The notes: generated by a model from the letters alone, not told the origin. A stretch of 64,000 nt of DNA from Pseudomonas kuykendallii (GCF_900106975.1 NZ_FNNU01000001.1:1048859-1112858); one strand, 5' to 3'. Counted from the first letter of the stretch, positions 1-10,700 are shown. Translations and numbers: made by a program.

Positions 1-393
1 ACCCGCGCCAAGCGGGCGCGTATCGAATACGAGGAAAAGCAGTTCGACATGGCCATTCTCGAACGGGCGCTGCAGCGTTCGCGGCGGATGACCGTGGACC
101 GGGTGATCGACGAACTGGGGCAGGACGTCAAGATCGAGGAGATCGCCCAGGCGCTGCCGGGGCAGGTGGTGATCGACATCCGTCACCCCGACGACCAGGA
201 AGAGGCGCCGCTCGAACTGTCCGGCATCGAAGTGCGCAACCTGCCGTTCTATGCCGTCAACAGCAAGTTCAAGGAACTGGATGAAAACCGCCAGTACCTG
301 CTGTACTGCGACAAAGGCGTGATGAGCCGTCTGCACGCTCACCATCTGCTCAGCGAGGGGCATGCGAATGTACGTGTTTATCGCCCGTCTTAA
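1..393 (+). CDS. thiI: ThiI C-terminus (tRNA 4-thiouridine synthase / thiamine sulfurtransferase), partial
   Basis: The reading frame is open from the first base of the window, so only about the last 130 residues are present and the true start lies upstream. The visible part is the C-terminal rhodanese-like domain. Its active-site loop is YCDKGVMS, whose cysteine carries the persulfide used to thiolate tRNA U8 and the thiamine sulfur carrier. The PP-loop adenylation and THUMP domains would be outside the window. It is followed by typA on the same strand, the arrangement I recall for thiI-typA in Pseudomonas. Confidence 0.9.
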   Translation, partial: TRAKRARIEYEEKQFDMAILERALQRSRRMTVDRVIDELGQDVKIEEIAQALPGQVVIDIRHPDDQEEAPLELSGIEVRNLPFYAVNSKFKELDENRQYLLYCDKGVMSRLHAHHLLSEGHANVRVYRPS

Positions 394-543
394 GCAGCCC
401 GGGCTGTTCGGCGGGAGTATCCGCCACCGCCCTCCCGACGCCTGAGCCCTACCGTTTCAGGCCCCGTTTCCGTGATCGGCGACGGGGAAAGCACGCTTCC
501 AGCCCGGACCTTCAGCCCGGTGCCACAAACGAGATATAGAACT

Positions 544-2355
544 GTGATCGAGAATCTCCGCAACATCGCCATCATCGCCCACGTCGACCATGGCAAAACC
601 ACCCTGGTGGACAAACTCCTGCGCCTGTCCGGCACCCTGGACCGCAAAGAGCTCGAAAGCGAGCGCGTGATGGACTCCAACGACCAGGAAAAAGAGCGTG
701 GCATCACCATTCTCGCCAAGAACACCGCACTGAAGTGGAACGGCTACGACATCAACATCGTCGACACCCCCGGCCACGCCGACTTCGGCGGTGAAGTCGA
801 GCGCGTGATGTCGATGGTCGACTCCGTGCTGCTGGTGGTCGACGCCCAGGACGGCCCGATGCCGCAAACCCGTTTCGTGACCCAGAAGGCGTTCAAGGCC
901 GGTCTGCGTCCGATCCTCGTGGTGAACAAGATCGACCGTCCGGGCGCGCGTCCGGACTGGGTCATCGACCAGATCTTCGACCTCTTCGACAACCTCGGCG
1001 CCACCGACGAGCAGCTCGACTTCCCGATCGTCTACGCCAGCGCCCTGAACGGCATCGCCGGTCTCGATCACGAGAAGATGGACGACCACATGGATGCCCT
1101 GTTCCAGGCCATCGTCGACCACGTTCCGCCGCCGAAGGTCGATATCGACGGCCCGTTCCAGATGCAGATCTCGCAGCTGGACTACAACAGCTTCCTCGGC
1201 GTCATCGGCATCGGCCGTATCGCTCGCGGCAAGGTCAAGACCAACACCCCGGTCGTCGCCATCGGCGCCGATGGCAAGAAGCGTCAGGGCCGCATCCTGA
1301 AGATCATGGGTCACTCGGGCCTGCACCGTGTCGAAGTCGCCGAAGCCCAGGCCGGTGACATCGTCTGCGTCAGTGGCATGGACGAGCTGTACATCTCCGA
1401 CACCCTCTGCGATCTGCAGGCCGTCGAAGCCCTGCCGCCGCTGTCCGTCGACGAGCCGACCGTTTCCATGACCTTCCAGGTCAACGACTCGCCGTTCTGC
1501 GGCAAGGAAGGCAAGTTCGTCACCAGCCGCAACATCAAGGAGCGTCTGGAGAAGGAGCTGCTGCACAACGTCGCCCTGCGCGTCGAGGAAGGCGATTCGG
1601 CCGACAAGTTCAAGGTCTCCGGCCGTGGCGAGCTGCACCTCTCCGTACTGATCGAAACCATGCGCCGCGAAGGCTTCGAGCTGGCCGTCGGCCGTCCGGA
1701 AGTGGTGATCAAGGAAGTGAATGGCGAGAAGCAGGAGCCCTACGAGAACGTCATCATCGACATCGAAGAGCAGCACCAGGGTCCGATCATGGAGCAGATG
1801 GGTCTGCGCAAGGCTGACCTGACCAACATGGTTCCGGATGGCAAGGGTCGTATTCGCCTGGAATACACCGTGCCGGCACGTGGCCTGATCGGTTTCCGTA
1901 ACGCCTTCCTGACCATGACCTCCGGCAGCGGCGTGCTGACCAGCACCTTCAGCCACTACGGTCCGATCAAGGTCGGCGACGTCGGCCACCGCCTCAACGG
2001 CGTGCTGGTTTCGATGGCCACCGGCAAGGCGCTGACCTATTCGCTGGAAACCCTGCAGGATCGCGGCAAGCTGTTCCTCGAGCCTGGCCAGGACATCTAC
2101 GAAGGCCAGCTGTGCGGCATCAACAGCCGTGACAACGACCTGGTGATCAACCCCACCAAGGGCAAGAAGCTCGATAACATGCGCGCTTCGGGCAAGGACG
2201 AAACCATCGCCCTGGTTCCGCCGATCAAGTTCACCCTGGAGCAGGCGCTGGAATTCATCGACGACGACGAGCTGGTCGAAGTGACGCCGAAGTCGATCCG
2301 TCTGCGCAAAAAGTTCCTCAACGAAAACGACCGCAAGCGCGCCAGCAAAAGCTGA
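544..2355 (+). CDS. typA: Ribosome-associated GTPase TypA/BipA
   Basis: 603-residue translational GTPase that binds the 70S ribosome and affects 50S assembly, stress and cold adaptation. The P-loop AHVDHGKT lies at residues 12-19, followed by the RGITI switch I, DTPGH and NKID motifs. Domains II, III, V and the BipA-specific C-terminal domain follow, ending in a basic tail. I chose the GTG at 544 rather than the upstream ATG at 472, because the family begins with [17 protein letters not shown] and the extra residues encoded upstream have no resemblance to it. The length matches the family. A terminator follows directly. Confidence 0.95.
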   Translation: MIENLRNIAIIAHVDHGKTTLVDKLLRLSGTLDRKELESERVMDSNDQEKERGITILAKNTALKWNGYDINIVDTPGHADFGGEVERVMSMVDSVLLVVDAQDGPMPQTRFVTQKAFKAGLRPILVVNKIDRPGARPDWVIDQIFDLFDNLGATDEQLDFPIVYASALNGIAGLDHEKMDDHMDALFQAIVDHVPPPKVDIDGPFQMQISQLDYNSFLGVIGIGRIARGKVKTNTPVVAIGADGKKRQGRILKIMGHSGLHRVEVAEAQAGDIVCVSGMDELYISDTLCDLQAVEALPPLSVDEPTVSMTFQVNDSPFCGKEGKFVTSRNIKERLEKELLHNVALRVEEGDSADKFKVSGRGELHLSVLIETMRREGFELAVGRPEVVIKEVNGEKQEPYENVIIDIEEQHQGPIMEQMGLRKADLTNMVPDGKGRIRLEYTVPARGLIGFRNAFLTMTSGSGVLTSTFSHYGPIKVGDVGHRLNGVLVSMATGKALTYSLETLQDRGKLFLEPGQDIYEGQLCGINSRDNDLVINPTKGKKLDNMRASGKDETIALVPPIKFTLEQALEFIDDDELVEVTPKSIRLRKKFLNENDRKRASKS

Positions 2356-2376
2356 TAGCGCTCGTGTTTGACGACG

Positions 2377-2399
2377 AAGGCGCCTTATGGCGCCTTTTT
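2377..2399 (+). terminator. Rho-independent terminator after typA
   Basis: An 8-bp perfect stem (AAGGCGCC / GGCGCCTT) with a TTAT loop runs into a T-rich tail, 22 bases after the typA stop. Confidence 0.85.
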
Positions 2400-2522
2400 C
2401 GTTTCCAGAATTCCATTTTCACTTACTCGTATGGCTGTTTCGTGAGTGCTCATCAAAGGCTTGGCGATCATTAAATTATGGTATTAATATAAGTCCACGA
2501 TCTCTTACTTGCGGAGCAACAC

Positions 2523-3338
2523 ATGAGCGTCCCTTCACGAAAAGGCGTGGCACTGGTTACCGGAGCTTCCAGCGGAATCGGCGCCGGCTATGCGCAACGT
2601 CTCGCTCAACGCGGCTACGATCTGCTGCTGGTGGCGCGCGACGAGCAGCGCCTGAATGCGCTGGCTGCGCGTCTGGGCAGCGAGACCGGGGTGAAGGTCG
2701 AGGTGCTGCGCGCCGACCTCACCGACAAGGCGGATCTGCTGCGCGTCGAGCAGCGCCTGCGCAGTGACGACTCGATCAGCCTGCTGGTGAACAACGCCGG
2801 CATCGCGGTGAAGGGTACGACGCTGGAAACCGATCTGGACGCCTTCGAGCAGATGGTCCAGCTCAACGTGGTCGCCCTGACGCGGCTGGCGATCGCCGCC
2901 GGCACGCGTTTCGGTGCGGCTGCCGGCGGCACGCTGATCAACATCGCCTCGGTGCTGGCGCTGGCGCCGGAGTTGTTCAACGGCCCCTACAACGCCACCA
3001 AGGCTTATGTCCTCAGCCTCACCCAGAGCCTGCAGAACGAGCTGGTGCCGCTGGGCGTCCGCGTCCAGGCGGTGCTGCCGGGCGCGACTCGGACGGAAAT
3101 CTGGGAGCGGGCCGGGCTGGACGTGGACGGCTTCCCGGCGAGCATGGTGATGGAAACCATGGAGATGGTCGATGCCGCGCTGGCCGGTCTCGACCTGGGC
3201 GAGAACGTCACCATCCCCGCGCTGCCGGACGTTGCCGACTGGGAGGCGTTCGCTGCCGCGCGCCTGAAGTTGATGCCCAACCTGTCGTTGAGCCAGGCCG
3301 CCAAGCGCTACAAGTCGGCGGGCGAAGACGCCGCCTGA
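2523..3338 (+). CDS. Short-chain dehydrogenase/reductase (SDR), classical type
   Basis: 271-residue NAD(P)-dependent oxidoreductase of unknown substrate. The Rossmann signature TGASSGIG is at about residues 15-22. NNAG lies near residue 90, a catalytic Ser in the INIASV strand, and the YNATK active site (Tyr and Lys four apart) near residue 159. The C-terminus is longer than in minimal SDRs and resembles members that act on lipophilic carbonyls. The 120 bases upstream are unusually AT-rich (around 2465-2500) and probably hold its promoter. It stands alone between the typA terminator and a ketoacyl synthase. The substrate cannot be named from sequence. Confidence 0.85.
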   Translation: MSVPSRKGVALVTGASSGIGAGYAQRLAQRGYDLLLVARDEQRLNALAARLGSETGVKVEVLRADLTDKADLLRVEQRLRSDDSISLLVNNAGIAVKGTTLETDLDAFEQMVQLNVVALTRLAIAAGTRFGAAAGGTLINIASVLALAPELFNGPYNATKAYVLSLTQSLQNELVPLGVRVQAVLPGATRTEIWERAGLDVDGFPASMVMETMEMVDAALAGLDLGENVTIPALPDVADWEAFAAARLKLMPNLSLSQAAKRYKSAGEDAA

Positions 3339-3449
3339 AGTTCCCCCGGACGCTGCGGGTACGCAGCGCCCTTACGCCTGCCGTGAACCTTTGCGGCGGG
3401 CTTTTTATTATCTGGGTGTCCGGTTTTTCCGGCGCCCTGGAGGCTGGAT

Positions 3450-4724
3450 ATGACTGCAACGAGAATCGTGGTGACCGGCATGGGGTTGGTCTCGCCGCTG
3501 GGTTGTGGGACCGAAATCGTCTGGCGCCGCCTGTTGGCCGGTCAGTCGGGCATCAGGCGACTGCCTGACGATGTCGTCGCCGACCTGCCGACGGCGATTG
3601 GCGGTGCGGTGCCGACGTTGGAGGAAGACCCAGAGGCCGGTTTCGACCCGGAGCGCGCCGCGCCGGCCAAGGAGCGCAAGAAGATGGATCGCTTCATCCT
3701 GCTCGCCCTCGCCGCTGCTCGCGAGGCGCTGGAGCAGGCGAACTGGCTCCCGCAAAGCGCGGCTCAGCAAGAGCGCACGGCGACCATCATCGCGTCCGGT
3801 ATCGGCGGTTTTGGCACCATCGCCGAAGCGGTGAGGACGACCGACAGCCGGGGCCCGCGGCGCCTCTCGCCGTTCACCATTCCGTCCTTCCTGGTCAACC
3901 TCGCGGCGGGTCACGTGTCCATCCAGCATGGTTTCAAGGGACCGCTGGGTGCGCCGGTCACCGCGTGCGCGGCGGGCGTGCAGGCGATCGGCGATGCGGC
4001 GCGGATGATTCGCGCGGGTGAGGTGGACATCGCCGTGTGCGGTGGCGCCGAGGCGGCGATCGACCGTGTCAGTCTGGGCGGTTTCGCCGCGGCCCGGGCA
4101 CTGTCGAGCGATTTCAACGAGACGCCCGAGCGCGCCTCGCGGCCGTTCGACCGTGATCGCGACGGCTTCGTCATGGGCGAGGGCGCCGGTGTGCTGGTGA
4201 TCGAGTCGCTCGAACATGCGCTGGCCCGGGGCGCGCTGCCGATCGTCGAGCTGGTCGGCTACGGCACCAGTGCCGATGCCTATCACCTCACCGCCGGGCC
4301 GGAAGATGGCAATGGCGCGCGTCGCTCGATGGAGCTGGCGCTGCGCCAGGCGGACATCGCGCCTGCGCAGGTGCAGCACCTCAACGCCCACGCCACCTCG
4401 ACGCCGGTCGGTGACAAGGGCGAGCTGGCGGCGATCAAGGCGCTGTTCGGCGCGGAAGGCGGTATTGCGGTGACGTCCACCAAGTCCTCCACCGGCCACC
4501 TGCTCGGCGCGGCCGGCGGCATCGAGGCGATCTTCACCGCCCTGGCGCTGCGCGATCAGAAGGTCCCGGCGACGCTCAACCTGGAGCACCTAGACGAAGC
4601 GGCGCAGGGTGTCGACATCGTTCACGGAGCGGCGCGCCCGATGCGCATAGAGCATGCACTGTCCAATGGCTTCGGTTTCGGTGGGGTGAACGCCAGCGTG
4701 CTGTTCAGGCGCTGGCAGGGCTGA
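3450..4724 (+). CDS. Beta-ketoacyl-ACP synthase II, FabF-like paralogue
   Basis: 424-residue thiolase-fold condensing enzyme. Condensing enzymes of this group extend an acyl chain with malonyl-ACP. The catalytic Cys is in TACAAGVQ (residue 173), the two His in NAHATST (His314) and KSSTGH (His350), and the conserved glycine loop is NGFGFGG near the C-terminus. It is not next to acpP or fabD, so it is probably not the housekeeping fabF but a second copy (FabF2-like) with a condition-specific or modifying role. A thioesterase gene lies convergently downstream. The ATG at 3450 follows a GGAGG-like ribosome site. Confidence 0.87.
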   Translation: MTATRIVVTGMGLVSPLGCGTEIVWRRLLAGQSGIRRLPDDVVADLPTAIGGAVPTLEEDPEAGFDPERAAPAKERKKMDRFILLALAAAREALEQANWLPQSAAQQERTATIIASGIGGFGTIAEAVRTTDSRGPRRLSPFTIPSFLVNLAAGHVSIQHGFKGPLGAPVTACAAGVQAIGDAARMIRAGEVDIAVCGGAEAAIDRVSLGGFAAARALSSDFNETPERASRPFDRDRDGFVMGEGAGVLVIESLEHALARGALPIVELVGYGTSADAYHLTAGPEDGNGARRSMELALRQADIAPAQVQHLNAHATSTPVGDKGELAAIKALFGAEGGIAVTSTKSSTGHLLGAAGGIEAIFTALALRDQKVPATLNLEHLDEAAQGVDIVHGAARPMRIEHALSNGFGFGGVNASVLFRRWQG

Positions 4725-4734
4725 GCCAGTGGCT

Positions 4735-4766
4735 GGTATCGATCACCCCGCGGGGCGATCGATACC
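4735..4766. repeat. Near-perfect 32-base palindrome between convergent genes
   Basis: The arms GGTATCGATC and GATCGATACC flank a second palindrome, CCCCGCGGGG, with a single A/C mismatch on each side. It lies 10 bases after the ketoacyl synthase stop and just before the end of the opposite-strand thioesterase. It has no T-tract on either strand, so it is not a standard intrinsic terminator. It may stabilise convergent transcript ends. Confidence 0.7.
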
Positions 4767-4777
4767 GGCAGGCTCCG

Positions 4778-5317
4778 TCAGCCTCGGGGGCCGAGGATCA
4801 TGCAGGTCGTGGTGCCGGTGGCGTAGAGACGGTCGTCCACGTCGTAGATGCGGCCTTCGGCGAGGGCGATGGTACGGCCGATGTGGACGATCGTGCCTTC
4901 CGCCCGGACCGGACCGGTATCGCTGGTCAGCGCGCGTACGTAACTGATGCGCAGATCGACGGTGGTATAGGCCTGGCCTTTCTTCAGTCCGGTGTGCACC
5001 GCGCAGCCCATGGCGGAGTCCAGCAGCGTCGCGGCGTAGCCGCCATGTACGCTGCCGAGCGGGTTGTAGTGACGCTTTCCCGGCGTGCCCTGGAAGACAA
5101 AGCGCCCCTCGGACCATTCGATGGGGTAGAAACCTATCAGGTCGCCGATGGCCGGGCTGGGGAAGTCGCCGCTGCCTATGCCGGCCAGGTATTCCGTCGG
5201 TGCCAGTTCGAGCAGCTGCTCGATGCTGGTGCTGCCAGGCGCGGCGAGGCGAGCACGCATGGCGGCCTCCACGGCATTCCACTCCTCGATTTTGCGGGTT
5301 CGTTCGGCTTCGTTCAT
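4778..5317 (-). CDS. PaaI-family hotdog-fold thioesterase
   Basis: 179 residues. The hotdog core carries the PaaI-type motif PLGSVHGGYAATLLDSAMG, in which the HGG turn and the Asp on the central helix form the acyl-CoA hydrolysis site. An N-terminal helical extension of about 45 residues precedes it. This family hydrolyses acyl- or aryl-CoA thioesters; the substrate here is unknown. The gene is transcribed in the same direction as the TetR-type gene upstream of it (about 80 bases away), which could control it. It converges with the ketoacyl-ACP synthase. Confidence 0.82.
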   Translation of the reverse strand: MNEAERTRKIEEWNAVEAAMRARLAAPGSTSIEQLLELAPTEYLAGIGSGDFPSPAIGDLIGFYPIEWSEGRFVFQGTPGKRHYNPLGSVHGGYAATLLDSAMGCAVHTGLKKGQAYTTVDLRISYVRALTSDTGPVRAEGTIVHIGRTIALAEGRIYDVDDRLYATGTTTCMILGPRG

Positions 5318-5398
5318 GGCTGTTCCTTTATTGGTTTTGTATGACGGTCAACATGCTGCTGCGCAAAGGCGCTCTCCTGTGAGAGCAAGCGGGGGCGT

Positions 5399-5968
5399 TC
5401 AGTCGCGGGGGTCGCAGGTCTGCTCGATGAGCCAGTCGCGGGTCGTGTCGAGGATGCGTTCGGACAACTCGGGATCCACCACGCTGCGCGAGATCATCAG
5501 CGCGCCGAGCATGGCGCAGAAGGTGCCGATGCTGTCGCGTTCGGCCTGGGCGCCACCGATCTTGCCTTCGAGATTCGCCAGGCGGTTGCGCACCAGTTCG
5601 TCGGTCGTGCTGCTGGGTTGGCCGCGCTGGCCCAGCTCGGAGGACATTGTCGGCAGCGGGCAGCCCTTGCCGGGATTGTCACGGTGCGCGGTGGACAGGT
5701 AGCCGCTGATCAGCGTGCGCAGGTCGCCGCTCAGGGTATTGTTCTGGGCGCTGTTCAGGTTGCTGGATGCCGCGCGAAGCGCTTCTTCGACCAGCTCATC
5801 CTTCGACTTGAAGTGCGCATAGAAGCCGCCGTGGGTCAGCCCCAGCGCCTTCATCAGGGGTTGCAGGCCGGTGGCGCCGATGCCGTCGCGGCGAAACCGC
5901 TCGGAGGCTTCGTCGATGATGCGCTGATGGGTGCGCGCCTTGTGGTCTTCCGAATATCGCACGGACAT
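5399..5968 (-). CDS. TetR/AcrR-family transcriptional regulator
   Basis: 189 residues from the chosen start (MSVRYSEDHKARTHQ...). The N-terminal helix-turn-helix includes the typical GLTHGGFYAHFKSKDELV segment at about residues 39-56. The C-terminal ligand domain contains NPGKGCPLPTMSSELG, a signature I associate with one subgroup of TetR repressors. An upstream in-frame ATG at 6001 would add 11 non-conserved residues, so I prefer 5968. The neighbouring thioesterase on the same strand is the most likely co-transcribed gene. The ligand is unknown. Confidence 0.85.
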   Translation of the reverse strand: MSVRYSEDHKARTHQRIIDEASERFRRDGIGATGLQPLMKALGLTHGGFYAHFKSKDELVEEALRAASSNLNSAQNNTLSGDLRTLISGYLSTAHRDNPGKGCPLPTMSSELGQRGQPSSTTDELVRNRLANLEGKIGGAQAERDSIGTFCAMLGALMISRSVVDPELSERILDTTRDWLIEQTCDPRD

Positions 5969-6057
5969 GCCTCCGCTTAGATTGTGACCGTAATTTAACA
6001 CGGAATGGGCAGTGTGCGAAAAGCAAGACGCGGTGTTTCGGCGGGGTGCTGGAGAAA

Positions 6058-6134
6058 TGGTGGGCCTTCCCGGGCTCGAACCGGGGACCGAGCGATTATG
6101 AGTCGCGCGCTCTAACCAACTGAGCTAAAGGCCC
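6058..6134 (-). tRNA. ileX: tRNA-Ile2 (anticodon CAU, lysidine-modified)
   Basis: On the minus strand the 77-base gene folds as a cloverleaf: acceptor GGGCCTT paired with AAGGCCC, TTCGAGCC T-loop, and genome-encoded CCA at 6058-6060. The anticodon loop is CTCATAA. CAT could mean Met or Ile2, but the flanking stem CGA/TCG resembles E. coli Ile2 (AUA-reading, lysidine made by TilS). An Ile2 gene also sits beside rpoD in related genomes, as I recall. It is not an initiator, since it lacks the C1-A72 mismatch. Confidence 0.9.
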
Positions 6135-6244
6135 TTGTTGCGATGCCGACGACCTATGTCGCTCGGCGGTGGTGCGGGTCGCCCTTGAGGGCCGGCGGAT
6201 TATAGGGCGCGCGTCGCCACGCGCCAAGCCATTGAGCAGAAAGC

Positions 6245-6269
6245 AAAACCCCAGCTTGTGGCTGGGGTT
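6245..6269 (-). terminator. Terminator of the rpsU-dnaG-rpoD operon
   Basis: Read on the minus strand, a 9-bp stem (AACCCCAGC / GCTGGGGTT) with a five-base loop is followed by TTTGC. It lies within 30 bases of the rpoD stop codon. Confidence 0.75.
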
Positions 6270-6275
6270 CTGTGG

Positions 6276-8120
<1,845 letters not shown>

Positions 8121-8166
8121 AACACCCTATCCACTTAGGTCTTGGCGGGCAAAAAATAAGCTGAGC

Positions 8167-8172
8167 ATTATA
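8167..8172 (-). promoter_or_regulatory. Possible internal rpoD promoter (-10 element)
   Basis: A perfect TATAAT on the minus strand lies 47 bases before the rpoD start, in the dnaG-rpoD gap. No good -35 is present at 16-18 bp. Internal promoters ahead of rpoD are known in E. coli. This one is only a suggestion. Confidence 0.35.
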
Positions 8173-8182
8173 GCTGAGCCTT

Positions 8183-8205
8183 GACCTCACGCGCCAGTTG
8201 AGGTC
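8183..8205 (-). repeat. Inverted repeat spanning the dnaG stop codon
   Basis: The perfect 7-bp arms GACCTCA and TGAGGTC are separated by nine bases and include the dnaG TGA. In RNA this would form a hairpin at the dnaG-rpoD junction. It could be a processing site, because E. coli cleaves this operon between the same genes, or merely slow ribosome or RNase traffic. Confidence 0.5.
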
Positions 8206-10133
8206 GGGGAGACGGGAGATGCATTTCGACTGAGCAGGTCCCGAAGCTGGTCTTTCTCTTCGGCGGTCAACTCACTTTGACGTGCTTTACGAAGCAGGTG
8301 TTCGAGGCTTCGCTCGCGTTGGCGGGCTGCAAGCCTAGTTATAGTGTCGAAAAACTGTTGTTCAAGGTTATCGGCCGAAATCAGCCATTCCTTCTCGGCC
8401 AGCGCCCGCAGTAGCCGACCCTGTTCGGTGCCGTGCCAGCGCGCGATCAATTGCAGCGAGCGCAGCTTGGGGTTCTTCTGCATCGCTTCGAGCAGCGATA
8501 CCAAAAGCTGCGCGTATGTGTCGTCTTCCGCGGCGAAATGGCTGGCATCTTCGACCTTGTGCGCGAGTTGCGGATGGTGAAGAAGCGTCCGCAGTGCGGT
8601 CAGCGTCGGTGATTCGACGGCGGTTGGAATGCGCGGGCCGCGCGGTTTCGGCTCCCCCTTGCGTCCGTCCTTCTTCCAGTCCTTCTTGCCATCCCACTTC
8701 TTTCTCTCGCCGGTGCCTGGGTTGGGCTTCTCGAAAGCGGCCGGCTCGTAATCGTGTTCGTGCGCCGGCATGGCTTCGTAGTAGGCGCTGCCGTCGTCCA
8801 GCGGTGGCGGGCCATCGACCGCGGGGGCGCTGTGCGCCATATGCTGCAATGCATCGCCCTGCAGGCCGGTGATCTCGCTCAGGCGCTGGCGCATCAGTGC
8901 GCGCAGATTGGCGCCGGGAATCTTTTCGATCAACGGTGCCGCGAGGGTGGCCAGATGGGCCTTGCCTTCGAGCGAGCGCGGGTCGGCTTCGTCGGTCAAC
9001 TGCTGGAAGAAATAGTCCGCCAGCGGTTGCGCATGCTGGTTGATGCGCGCGTGGAACGCGTCGGTACCTTCGGCGCGCACCAAGCTGTCCGGGTCCTCTC
9101 CCTCGGGGAGGAACAGGAAGCGCGCCCGGCGTCCGTCCTGCAGGCTCGGCAATGCCGATTCGAGGGCGCGCCAGGCGGCCTTGCGCCCGGCGGAGTCGCC
9201 GTCGAAGCAAAACAGCACGTTGGGCACCAGGCGAAACAGTCGCTTGATGTGCTCCTCGCTGGTCGCGGTGCCGAGGGTGGCGACGGCGTTGCGCAGGCCC
9301 TGCTGGGCCAGCGCGATGACGTCCATGTAGCCTTCGACCACCATGATTTCGTGTAGGTCGCGGTTGTTCTGGCGCGCTTCATAAAGGCCGTACAGCTCCT
9401 GGCCTTTGTGGAACACCGGCGTCTCCGGGGAGTTCAGGTACTTCGGCTTGTCGTCACCGAGCACCCGGCCGCCGAAGGCGATCACGCGTCCGCGGCTGTC
9501 GCGGATGGGGAACATCACTCGATCGCGGAAGCGGTCGTAGCGCTTGCCAGTTTCGGCGTTCTCGATCAGCAGGCCAGCATCGATCATGGTCTTCTGCTGC
9601 AATGCATCGCCGCCGAAGTGCTTGAACAGATTGTCCCAGCCGGGCGGGGCGAATCCCAGGCCGAAGTCGCGGGCGATCTCGCCGGTCAGTCCGCGTCCCT
9701 TCAGGTAGGTGACTGCAGCCTTGCGCGTGGGGTGGCTTTTCAGCGCCTGGCGATAGAACTCCGCCGCGGCCGCGAGCAGCGGGTAGAGCGGCGAGTCGGT
9801 GGGTTGCCGGGCTTTCTGACCGCGGCCGCCTTCCTCGCGCGGCACCTCCATGCCGGCACGCTTGGCCAGGTCCTCGACGGCCTGGACGAAGTCCAGGTGG
9901 TCGTGGTCCATGACGAAGCCCAGGGCGTTGCCGCCAGCGCCGCAGCCGAAGCAGTAGTAGAACTGCTTGTCCGGACTGACCGTGAAGGACGGCGTCTTTT
10001 CCTTGTGGAACGGGCAGCAGGCGCTGTAATTCTTCCCGGTCTTCTTCAGCGAGATGCGCGAGCTCACCACGTCGACAATGTCGGAGCGGTTGAGCAGATC
10101 ATCGATGAACGACTGGGGAATCAGTCCGGCCAT
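8187..10133 (-). CDS. dnaG: DNA primase
   Basis: 648 residues. The N-terminal CHC2-type zinc site is Cys40, His43, Cys61, Cys64 (CCPFH ... CFGCG). The TOPRIM RNA-polymerase core has the EGYMD and FDGDSAGRKAA metal-binding motifs. The C-terminal helicase-binding domain follows a charged, low-complexity linker rich in K, D and G around residues 455-490. It makes RNA primers for replication at the fork, bound to DnaB. It lies between rpsU and rpoD; two terminator hairpins separate it from rpsU, so expression depends on read-through. Confidence 0.97.
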   Translation of the reverse strand: MAGLIPQSFIDDLLNRSDIVDVVSSRISLKKTGKNYSACCPFHKEKTPSFTVSPDKQFYYCFGCGAGGNALGFVMDHDHLDFVQAVEDLAKRAGMEVPREEGGRGQKARQPTDSPLYPLLAAAAEFYRQALKSHPTRKAAVTYLKGRGLTGEIARDFGLGFAPPGWDNLFKHFGGDALQQKTMIDAGLLIENAETGKRYDRFRDRVMFPIRDSRGRVIAFGGRVLGDDKPKYLNSPETPVFHKGQELYGLYEARQNNRDLHEIMVVEGYMDVIALAQQGLRNAVATLGTATSEEHIKRLFRLVPNVLFCFDGDSAGRKAAWRALESALPSLQDGRRARFLFLPEGEDPDSLVRAEGTDAFHARINQHAQPLADYFFQQLTDEADPRSLEGKAHLATLAAPLIEKIPGANLRALMRQRLSEITGLQGDALQHMAHSAPAVDGPPPLDDGSAYYEAMPAHEHDYEPAAFEKPNPGTGERKKWDGKKDWKKDGRKGEPKPRGPRIPTAVESPTLTALRTLLHHPQLAHKVEDASHFAAEDDTYAQLLVSLLEAMQKNPKLRSLQLIARWHGTEQGRLLRALAEKEWLISADNLEQQFFDTITRLAARQRERSLEHLLRKARQSELTAEEKDQLRDLLSRNASPVSPTSTGA

Positions 10134-10173
10134 GGGTGCGTCGGGCGCTCGCTATCAGCGGTGGGCGAAAACG

Positions 10174-10210
10174 AAAAAACTCCGACCATCGCCAATCGGC
10201 GAAGCGGAGT
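10174..10210 (-). terminator. Second rpsU-dnaG intergenic terminator
   Basis: On the minus strand a 6-bp outer stem (ACTCCG / CGGAGT) encloses a 5-bp inner hairpin and is followed by six T residues. It lies between rpsU and dnaG, about 40 bases before the dnaG start, so it can lower dnaG/rpoD expression relative to rpsU. Confidence 0.7.
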
Positions 10211-10225
10211 CTGTCGGCGCTTGAA

Positions 10226-10250
10226 AAGCAAAGCCCGGCAGAAGCCGGGC
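10226..10250 (-). terminator. First rpsU-dnaG intergenic terminator (attenuator)
   Basis: A 7-bp GC stem (GCCCGGC / GCCGGGC) with a four-base loop is followed by TTTGCTTTT on the minus strand, about 30 bases after the rpsU stop. It is equivalent in position to the partial terminator known between E. coli rpsU and dnaG. Confidence 0.75.
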
Positions 10251-10281
10251 AATGCGGGGCGTCAGCGGCGCAGGCTGTAAC

Positions 10282-10497
10282 TCAGTACAGGCGCTCGCGA
10301 CGGCGCTGTTCGCGCTGCACTTTCTTGGCATGACGCTTGACTGCGGCAGCAGCCTTGCGCTTGCGCTCGGAAGTGGGTTTCTCGTAAAACTCGCGGCTGC
10401 GGACTTCAGCCAGTACACCGGCTTTTTCGCAGGAGCGCTTGAAACGACGCAGGGCTACGTCGAAGGGTTCGTTCTCTTTAACTTTGACGGCGGGCAT
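10282..10497 (-). CDS. rpsU: 30S ribosomal protein bS21
   Basis: 71-residue, very basic protein ([19 protein letters not shown]...) that helps the 30S subunit pair with the mRNA Shine-Dalgarno region. The ATG at 10497 is preferred to an upstream in-frame GTG at 10545, because bS21 begins [11 protein letters not shown] and the length then matches the family exactly. First gene of the macromolecular-synthesis operon. Ribosomal-protein demand exceeds that for primase and sigma factor, which fits the two terminators downstream. Confidence 0.97.
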   Translation of the reverse strand: MPAVKVKENEPFDVALRRFKRSCEKAGVLAEVRSREFYEKPTSERKRKAAAAVKRHAKKVQREQRRRERLY

Positions 10498-10582
10498 CCA
10501 GGTCGTACCTTCATTAATACCGGTGGTGGAACGCTCTCCCGGCAATCGGCTCTGGGAGTACGTCGGTTTTCAAGGGTTGCGG

Positions 10583-10611
10583 ATAGTAACGTCTCATGCC
10601 GCAGAATGCAA
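10583..10611 (-). promoter_or_regulatory. Probable sigma70 promoter of rpsU-dnaG-rpoD
   Basis: On the minus strand TTGCAT (-35, 10606-10611) and TACTAT (-10, 10583-10588) are separated by 17 bp, about 85 bases before the rpsU start. Confidence 0.6.
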
Positions 10612-10700
10612 AGCCCTTCAGTCGAAAAGCACTGGTCTGCCCTCGGGGCGGTGATTATCATGCACGCCTTCGAATTTGCCTAGCGGGAAGCTCACTGCCC

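Noticed and set aside
457..1989. 510-codon minus-strand frame opposite typA
   Set aside because: Shadow of a highly conserved GTPase gene; no coding motif.
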